Shown: positions 56,581 to 64,000 of the stretch, one piece after another
Position numbering within the stretch: position 1 is the stretch's first letter
Layout of the letters: each line of letters starts with the position of its first letter
Assembly (NCBI RefSeq): GCF_051014685.1
Contig: NC_135060.1
Location: 1,116,001-1,180,000, forward strand
Reading direction: 5' to 3'
Source: Ptiloglossa arizonensis
Taxonomy: Eukaryota > Arthropoda > Insecta > Hymenoptera > Colletidae
DNA length: 64,000 nt
Translations under genes and position numbers: made by a program
The notes under the pieces: generated by a model
The model's database searches: none
Seen by the model: the letters and a program-made list of their open reading frames with translations, nothing else
Told to the model about the DNA's origin: nothing

Positions 56581-59500
56581 ACAGTTTTTTGTTAGCGTTG
56601 TTTCGTTTTTGTAGTTACATTGTCCACTGTTTTAGTTGTTCGTATTAGATCGTAGTCATGCCTAGATTCTACCGGATAAAGTTGTAGCAGATGTTAGAGA
56701 TGGAATCTCTCGAGTAGAGGCTAGTGACAAGTACAAAATAAATAGAGTTACACTCTAAAACATCCTGAAAGCTTTATGTACCAAGTCTAGAGAACTACTT
56801 TGCGAAGTTGAAATTATCATTGTAATAACAACACTGCGTCGTTGAACAACGAAAGAATCAACGCGTTATCACGATTGCTGTAGCTATTAGAATTTGAGAA
56901 ACGTTTGAGCTACTTTTTGTCAGATTTATCGACCGTTTTCTTCTTGTGTGTTATTTTGTAACATCGAACGTTAATTGAAATTTCCAAGTGAATCGGTCAC
57001 GAGCAAACAACTGTACGCAACAGCGTATTAAATATCGAGCCTTTGCTGGAAGGAAAAACGTTTCTCCGAGTGAGAATCGTATCGCGAAACGAACAAAACT
57101 CACAGTAGCGAACGATGTATTTAACTATATTGGAAAAGGGAAGGAAACTCTTATCTACTCCCGTTGTTCGTTCGAGGAGGTCGACAGGTGCGCTTCGCGT
57201 CACCCAGCTGCTCTCTCGGTCCCAATATCATTCGCGGTAGACCCCAAGCTCTGACAGAAACTGTTTCTCCACTTATCGAATACGCTATTGTTTCGAAGAA
57301 TCAAATATACAGGATGTTTCCGATAGCAAAAATACACGAGCACGTTTAAATGGATGAAAAAGCGTTTCACAGATACGGTTCGTCAAAGAAATTGCTGGAA
57401 ATAGTTTTCTACCGCAACGGTATACCGCATCGACGTTTCATTCATCGTGATAAATGTTACAAAATTCAGGAAGCGTGTACGTATTTTGTAATTCACCAAA
57501 CGAAGCGATGACAAGATCGTTAAACGACCCTGTGCGTTCGATACCGTTCGATAACCGTTCGTATGTATTCGCCAGGATCGAGTAATAGGAAATTTGGATG
57601 TCGTTCCGAGGAGTAGTTGGTATCGCGCGTTCGTTCCCGGTACGAGTGAAATTCATTCGTTAGGTGAGCTAATTTCAATCGTAAGGTGAAATATTTTGTT
57701 CGCGCGAGGGCGTGTATCTGCGCACGCACACTGCGCTTGATAAAAGAGCCTTGGTCAATACGTAATGTTGACCCTTTAATTTTTAACACACTCAGCGTTT
57801 TCTCTCTATGGCCCACGAGACACGTAGGGGCGGCTTCATCCCCTGTAAAGGCGCGACTGCATATCAAAGTCGCTATTTATAAAGAGTCAGGTCATGCACT
57901 CATACCGACACTATGGCGCGTAAAGATGCACGGACACACGCGGCCTCGATAATACGCATTTCCATACATACGTGAAGGAAACACGCGAAAGAGGACACGT
58001 GGAGGGACTGGTCGGACGTATTTGCATATAGAGAGCGTTAGCTAAGGGAAATAGAAGCCGAATACGTGACAGCCTTGCTCCGGGAGGCGATTCTTCGCTA
58101 GGAGACGGACACTTCCTATCAGCGAGTTCATTAATAACCAGACGAAGCTGGCCAAAGGTGAGAAGGGTGGCTAAATGGACGAACATCTGCTCCCTCTCGC
58201 GGTCTCTTCTCTTCTGCGTGCTCACCGAACTGTTTCTACCTGCTTTTAACGTCCCGTGAACGGATCCGTCGTCTTCGGGACAATCTTATCCGGACGAACG
58301 CCTCGGAAAAACTCTGACCAGGTTAACGGTAACGCGCTAACCCCGAAAAGGAAGCTGATAATTTGCCAGGGGACGCGTACCGTGGGGGTCGTAAATTTTC
58401 AAGGACGATGTTCCTTCCTCCTCGCTCGTGAAAACCGATATTTCAAAGGAATTGCAATTACACGTGGTGCCGCGGGTCTCTCGTTTCTGAAAATCGAGTC
58501 TCCTCGTTTCGCAGCGCGCACTCCCCCGTATAGTTGTTCCACGGTGGTGGTTCCTCGGGGACTGCTTGCGCCGAGACAAAAAAATCTTCGAACCCTTCGT
58601 TCGCGGCTTAGCATTAATCCAGCTCGCGAAACAAACGCTTTATCGGGCCGTGTACTTGGTTTGTTCTACGGATAAATACGGTCCCAAAGGCAAATGGGAT
58701 AAATCTGAATAACACGTATCAACCGACGTCTATGGTGTCCCTTGATAAGGGTCCGAAGGGTTGGTGAATGATTAGAGATATTAATATTGCTCGGTGGAAG
58801 GGTGCAAACTACCGAAGTCCTACGTAAAGGGTGATACGTGTGCTTACACATTGCCCGGTGTACACACACCGTCGCGTACCATAGAAATTTATAGACCGTC
58901 TCTGGTTCGAAACGTATCTTATCGTCGCGAGGTTCGATCTCCCGACGGTTATTAACACCGAAGAGAAACTTTTTCCACCCCATGGCCGCGAAAGAAACCC
59001 GTTGAAAAAACAAAAAAGAAAAAACTCTACTACCGTCGTCGTCGTCGCGATACGGTAAGATCGTAGATTGAAATTTTCGAACGTGTCTTCCGCGAAAGGT
59101 CATCGCGCGGAACGATCTTCCCGATACCCGGCCGTTTCCTCATCGTCGCCTAACGGCCGCACGATTTTAATTTCCCTCGCTTTCGATCAACTTGGTTCTG
59201 GAATCACGAACCTGGCAAGGGTTACGTCTTTTCTCCGGGCGAGGATCTCGATCTCCCGGCGATACGACCCCGACACAGTGTCGGATCGCAAACAAACGCG
59301 GATCCGAGGCTCCGCAAACTAATTCTAATCTGGGCGCTACCGACAAATCGCTCGCCATAAATCTGGAGGCAAGAAACCGAGAGCCAAGACGTTCGTAATC
59401 GAAGATAAACCGCCGTACCGGGCGCGAGCGCGCGCGCGCACGCGTCTCTGCTTTCCACCCCACGAGCAGAAACCAACTATCGTGTATGGTTATCAAAGTC

Positions 59501-60230
59501 GAAGCAGGACGCCGAACCACCGGGGGGTAACGTCAACGGGGGAGGGCCACTAGGCGAGGGGATGACGCGCTGTAAACTTATCCGGATAAATCAGAAATCC
59601 CGTCGAGTTCGTTGCACGTGAATCACGAACAACGACTCACGGTTCTTACGTTTTCTCGCGATAGAGGATTTCGGGTCTGGGAACTCGCCTATGAAGTTTC
59701 GCGATATCCACCTACACTTCTTCGATCCGACCAGTAAACGCGTCGAGTTTATATTTCCTCCTGGTTCCTGGACCATTCGCGAACGAGATCGCGACAGCCG
59801 TCCGATGATCCGTTCCGCGACTCCTGTGTCATCGTAATTTACCAACTTTGACCGATCGTTATAATTTTTTGCAGATCGCAAAGAACGTACGAGCTCTCGT
59901 ACCGAGCGCAAGAACGTATCAACGTTACCGAACGTTGCACTGTCCTAAAATATGTCGATAAATACTGTAAGTGTACCTATTGATTTCTTTTCCACTCCTG
60001 CCGAACTTAAGTTTCAATCGTTCCGTTTTATACATTCTTACGAATGATTCCTCTTCCTTTTTTCTTCGTATTCTAAAGGGTCCACCTCGTAAATAAATAA
60101 ATAAATCACCTCGCGACACCGATCCGTAACCGTAGGGACGAAAAAAGGCTACGAAACGAGCGAGACCGAGTTTCTTAATTTTTGTAACACGGTCCAGTCG
60201 TTCTTACGCGGTTACTCGTCGTCAACCGCT
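56581..60230. other. unique non-coding stretch
   Basis: No gene recognised. Small repeats: (CGT)n at 59033-59048 and a GC-alternating run at about 59421-59444. A hairpin GCGACT...AGTCGC lies at 57853-57873. Antiparallel frames at 58256-58675, 58666-59103 and 59167-59520 have no domain. Confidence 0.42.
60090..60106 (+). repeat. (TAAA)n short microsatellite
   Basis: About four units of TAAA. Confidence 0.8.
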
Positions 60231-60237
60231 CGCTCGT

Positions 60238-60270
60238 TATAAAAGGGACTACAAAGTCGTTGTCCTAGTC
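60238..60270 (+). promoter_or_regulatory. candidate TATA box
   Basis: TATAAAAGGG at 60238 is a near-ideal TATA box with CpG-rich flanks. An A at 60267 within TCCTAGTCC is at the right distance but is a poor initiator. No exon or open frame follows convincingly, so this is weak. Confidence 0.18.
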
Positions 60271-63200
60271 CCTTCGCGCTTCTCGCCGGATGTTTTGCGC
60301 AACAAAGGCAATTACGATCCATAAATCACTCGCGGAGAGATTCTATTTCTCTAATCGCCGCGACAATCGAGACTATTTGATTTTGTGGATTTTATTGTTC
60401 CACGAGCGGGTTCCTCTGGTAGATACCAGTCGTCATAAAGGGATACCCGATCCCAATCCCTGATTCGTTGACGAGATTGATTGCTCCACGGCGACAATCG
60501 TCGTCGTTTGGAACAACGAAGACCCTTTTCCCACTGCGAACGCACGAGCACCGTGTGCTATACATCATCGAGATTGAAACATTTCCTTATTATTACCAAC
60601 GCGGGCATAGATTAATTCCATGGTATTACAAACGACCACGCTCTACCAACGTTCATTCGAGTAGCTCCGTGACGTCGGTTAGCTCGACAGTCGCAGGACG
60701 GTTAGCGTCTTTGTTTAAATTGAATACTCTTTGTTACTTCCCCTTCTTGTAAATATACACCGAGGTATTCGTTACGGGGCATGGACGACGAGTCAGGGTG
60801 GACGATCGCCACTTTTCGCAGAACGGACCACGAGATTCTTTCGGTGTTTCGAACATTTTTCAACGCGAGACGAACACAAAAGTTCGCCAAGATCGATTTA
60901 TCGTCTATAAAAATGTTCGCTCGAACAAAATGGTCTTCGAAGACGGACCAAGAGTACCATTTCTCTCGTTGCAGCGTCGGCCAAAGAATATCGCAATTTG
61001 CCCTGATTTATGAACGATGAATTTTAAGCGGAATTCGATGAAATCGTTCAGGCCGATCGTGGACAGACGAGGAAATTTCGAAGACAGGTGACTTGGTAAT
61101 AAAATGGAGCAAGTTTTGGTAAATTTCGCGGAGGAAACGTAGGTTACCGTAACACAGAGTTTGCGAAGCACCGACGACGGTGTTTACGGGAATGAACGAC
61201 GCAGTGTTTGCAGGTGAGAAGCCACGCGTAGATTAAGGCGAGTACGTTACAATACATCGCAAAGTACTTACGCGTTAAAAATACATGCATCGCACCAACA
61301 CTTTCCATGGCAATATGTATATTCGTTCGTTGTTGTTTAAATATAGTCGGTCTTGTTACAACACGTGTAAATTAGATTCATCTTCCTCGAGCCAGCTCCT
61401 CGAGTAATAATTTATAGCGAGAGTAGCGGCACATCCCGAGAAAGGTCGTTACAGCATTAGATCGTGATCCGTGCCGCAACATTCTCTATGTTTTGTATTA
61501 CCTGTGAAATATTGATTATCACGCACCCCCTTTTATGTATTAGAGCGACACGATACGTCTTCGGAGGGACAAGTAAGCCCGAAGTGCTAGCTTAAGTAAA
61601 ACAAGAATTGATACGTTGAAAATTTACCCTCGGTTGGTTATCCTCTCTGGCTGGTTCAACTCTTTCGCGAGACAAATAACTGACTCTTTCCTTATTATTT
61701 ATTTATCATTTGTCAACTTTAATCTATCAATATCTACTCATTGTAACGAGTAAAATAATTGTTTTTAATTTTACTCGCAACTTTGGACAAAAACTAGTCG
61801 GTTTTAAACATCTCATTTCCTCGTAGCTTGAGAACGACTTCTCATCTGTAATTTACAGACCGAGGAGTTTCAATCTGAAATTCTGAAAAATTTTTTATAC
61901 GGCGAGGTGTATATTTTCGTGTCCTCTGCCTTCGGTCGATGACACGAGTGACTGTATCCAAGAAATTGTATCCCGTAACGTATGATCATCTTACGAATCA
62001 ACGACACTTCCCAGCGTCCTTGATGCGCGTTCATAAAGATGAACAACGGGTGGTCGATCAAGGACAGCTACGGCAGAGACTAAAGCGAATCAAGGAATCG
62101 TCTCTCCTCTTTCGAGTAATTGATGTATCTGGTTCGATCATTCGTGGCTGTGTAATTTTCATCATGCGTCCGATGTTATCTGCGTCGACTCGAACGTTTG
62201 CACCGGCATTACATAATTTTGAAAATTCCTGTCCACGTTAAGAATAAAACTTTCCACTCCTCTACCAAGGTTCTCATCAAACGTTAAAAATCATCGGTTT
62301 TCATTTATGGGAACGAAAATCGTTCTCAACACTCGCAATCCGTACAAGGTGTATCGAAACAATCGGACTATTCCATTTTCAACTTATTTCTTCGCATTGA
62401 ATCGCTTCTTGATCGTATCATCGCTATAGGACACCCTGTACGTATAAATACGTATACTCGTAAAAACGTTTATGAACGTTTCAATCTGTAAACTCGCTCG
62501 TTAAATTCGTATCTGCCTTCTCTACACTTGCCGTTACAGAACGGTATGAAAAAATGTCACGCGTGTACTACGATTCAATTCGTGAACTATTCCAAGGATG
62601 TTTGCGCCCAATCGGTATCACGACGCGAGATAGAAAGCATCGAAACCGAAGTAATAGCCAACTGGAGAAAGAAGTTCGAAGGAGAGAAACGTTCCCGGGA
62701 ACTTTCCTCGTTATTTCTCGCGTCGGATTCACCCCCGTGGAGTTCGTGTCCGCGTGTTTCGATAGAGCCTGTGCGAGTAAATTAATCTCGCATCCGTTGA
62801 TCCGGCGTATATCCTGCATCGCTTCTAGATTCGTTGTTCGGTTAGCGACCCTCAAAAAACATGTTCAAACGTCCTCTCTCCTTTCTCCGTGGCCCTCCTT
62901 TTCGCGCTCGGAGCACGGTTAATCTCGTAAATTGCCGTCGCCCAGGGTTGACGGGAATATTTACTGGAATCTAAGTTTATAATTACCGAGAAATCCAACG
63001 CCGCGTATATACATATCGGACGTGGCCCTACCGATCTCGTTATAAACTAGGATCGCACCAGAGCCTTCTCCCTCATTTCTGTCGCCTCCTGCACTTCTCT
63101 TATGTCCCAGCCCTTCTTCTACTTGCTCTTGGTGTCCCTCTTCTGGCCGCGTATTACGAATCGCCCTCCACGTCAAGCACGGCGAATTAATGCGCGTAAT

Positions 63201-64000
63201 ATGTTGGCCTCGGGCACGTTTACGGGTTTACGTTCCTCCTGGTATAACTTAAGACCAGCTCTCGCTGCGGGGTCGGTGTATCGCGGGTGCAAGGATTCAT
63301 TGGCCGTTAAGGAATCGTCGTACCGATCCGGCTTTCTTTTCCTTTTTCCCTTTGCCCTTTCTCCCGCGCCTACTGCCGCCGCCGCCGCGTTCTCTCTTTC
63401 CCTTATTTTTCATCCCTTCCGCCGCGACGACTTCTTACAGTTTCGTCGACAACGTTGGGTACATACCGACGCTGCTTCTGGTAATCAGCTTTCGATTATT
63501 TATCGCTCTATTAATCCGGGAATAGGTACCGATCGGCCGACCAATTTGTAATCGTTAACCGAGCCCGATTCGGAGCCTTCAGCCACTGGCCGTTCCTTTC
63601 GGCGGAGACGCGGTACGTAACGTAGAAGTTATTTGCACGAGATAGTAAAGGGGATTGCAGGTTGGTACAACTACGATCGTGGTGTTGGGCGACAGTTTCT
63701 CAATGGTTCTTGTTAATCGGTGCCGTTGCCGCCGTGAAATTCAAGCCCGAGGCTGCCCAGTGAAAGAGAGCTGGATTAATTTTTTAGCGAGGAGCGCAAC
63801 GATCGATCGAAGAACCTTCGAGTACGCCACCTTTGGTTATCCGGGACCGGAGATGGGAAAAAATTCCTACCTGGATCGAGGAAAACAACGAACAAGAATA
63901 TCAAATTCAATTGTACCGTCTATCGGACGAAGCCACATCGATGTATCCGACTATCCGATTAGTTTTCCAAAGTAGCGAAATTACCGATTCGAAAAAATGG
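60271..64000. other. unique non-coding stretch to window end
   Basis: No gene recognised. A GGACACCCTGTA word lies at 62429-62440. GCCGCCGCCGCCGCG at about 63375-63390 is a short GCC repeat within a C/T-rich patch (63335-63420). The frames at 62554-62922, 63102-63551 and 63655-63975 (plus) show no domain and no splice context. Confidence 0.42.

Noticed and set aside
1..64000. Bacterial-type features (operons, CRISPR, IS elements, rho-independent terminators)
   Set aside because: Coding density, ribosome binding sites and repeat structure are absent; the sequence is eukaryotic in character.
1..64000. Conserved insect microRNAs
   Set aside because: I compared by eye with the seeds of common families (let-7, bantam, miR-1, -8, -9, -184, -276 and others) and saw no mature sequence; an eye scan cannot exclude lineage-specific ones.

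Overview
The window reads as eukaryotic, most likely insect, non-coding DNA. I recognise no protein-coding gene, tRNA, rRNA, snRNA, CRISPR array or bacterial operon in it. On both strands open frames are short (longest 279 codons). They overlap each other freely and carry no domain or catalytic motif I can name. The text is very rich in CpG-containing words (TCGA, TTCG, CGAA, CGTCG) against a moderately AT-rich background. Together with simple repeats and small decayed DNA transposons, that texture fits a hymenopteran such as a bee. This taxonomic guess rests on composition, not on a gene match. The stretch is probably a long intron or an intergenic domain.

Layout. 1-10.7 kb is mostly unique sequence with a (GA)28 microsatellite at 3.57 kb, a C-rich tract at 4.0 kb, two copies of a dispersed repeat (4.7 and 8.9 kb) and one conserved-looking AT/homeodomain-site-rich block (6.85-7.03 kb). 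At 10.73-10.96 kb lies the clearest mobile element, a 222-bp piggyBac-type MITE with TTAA duplications and matching ends. At 15.3-15.7 kb there is a three-unit tandem repeat of about 165 bp, and at 16.97 kb a 7-bp minisatellite. At 21.2-21.7 kb there is a DRE/TATA/Inr-like promoter candidate followed by a strongly pyrimidine-rich tract. A diverged direct repeat of about 200 bp sits at 26.9 and 27.3 kb. Degenerate tandem repeats occupy 30.55-31.0, 38.7-38.9, 39.4-39.7 and 45.8-46.0 kb. The region at 31.9-32.8 kb is stop-poor on both strands. A (TTTTTTC)n tract lies at 40.3 kb, followed by an AT-rich valley at 40.7-41.7 kb.

A nest of transposon remnants (hAT-like end next to a piggyBac-like end) is at 44.0-44.3 kb. 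A five-unit array of about 230 bp at 49.6-50.8 kb keeps an E-box CAGCTG in every unit. At 51.78-51.93 kb a TATA box, a start-site candidate about 28 bp downstream, an ATG-free leader and a GTAAGT donor together look like a promoter plus a non-coding first exon. This is the best hint of an actual transcription unit, on the + strand. The rest, to 64 kb, is unique sequence with scattered motifs.

Nothing here amounts to a new defence or biosynthetic system. The points worth following are the possible promoter/first exon, the E-box satellite-like array, the dispersed 'ACGTTCACCGTCGGTAG' family, the MITEs and several blocks that look like conserved regulatory elements.
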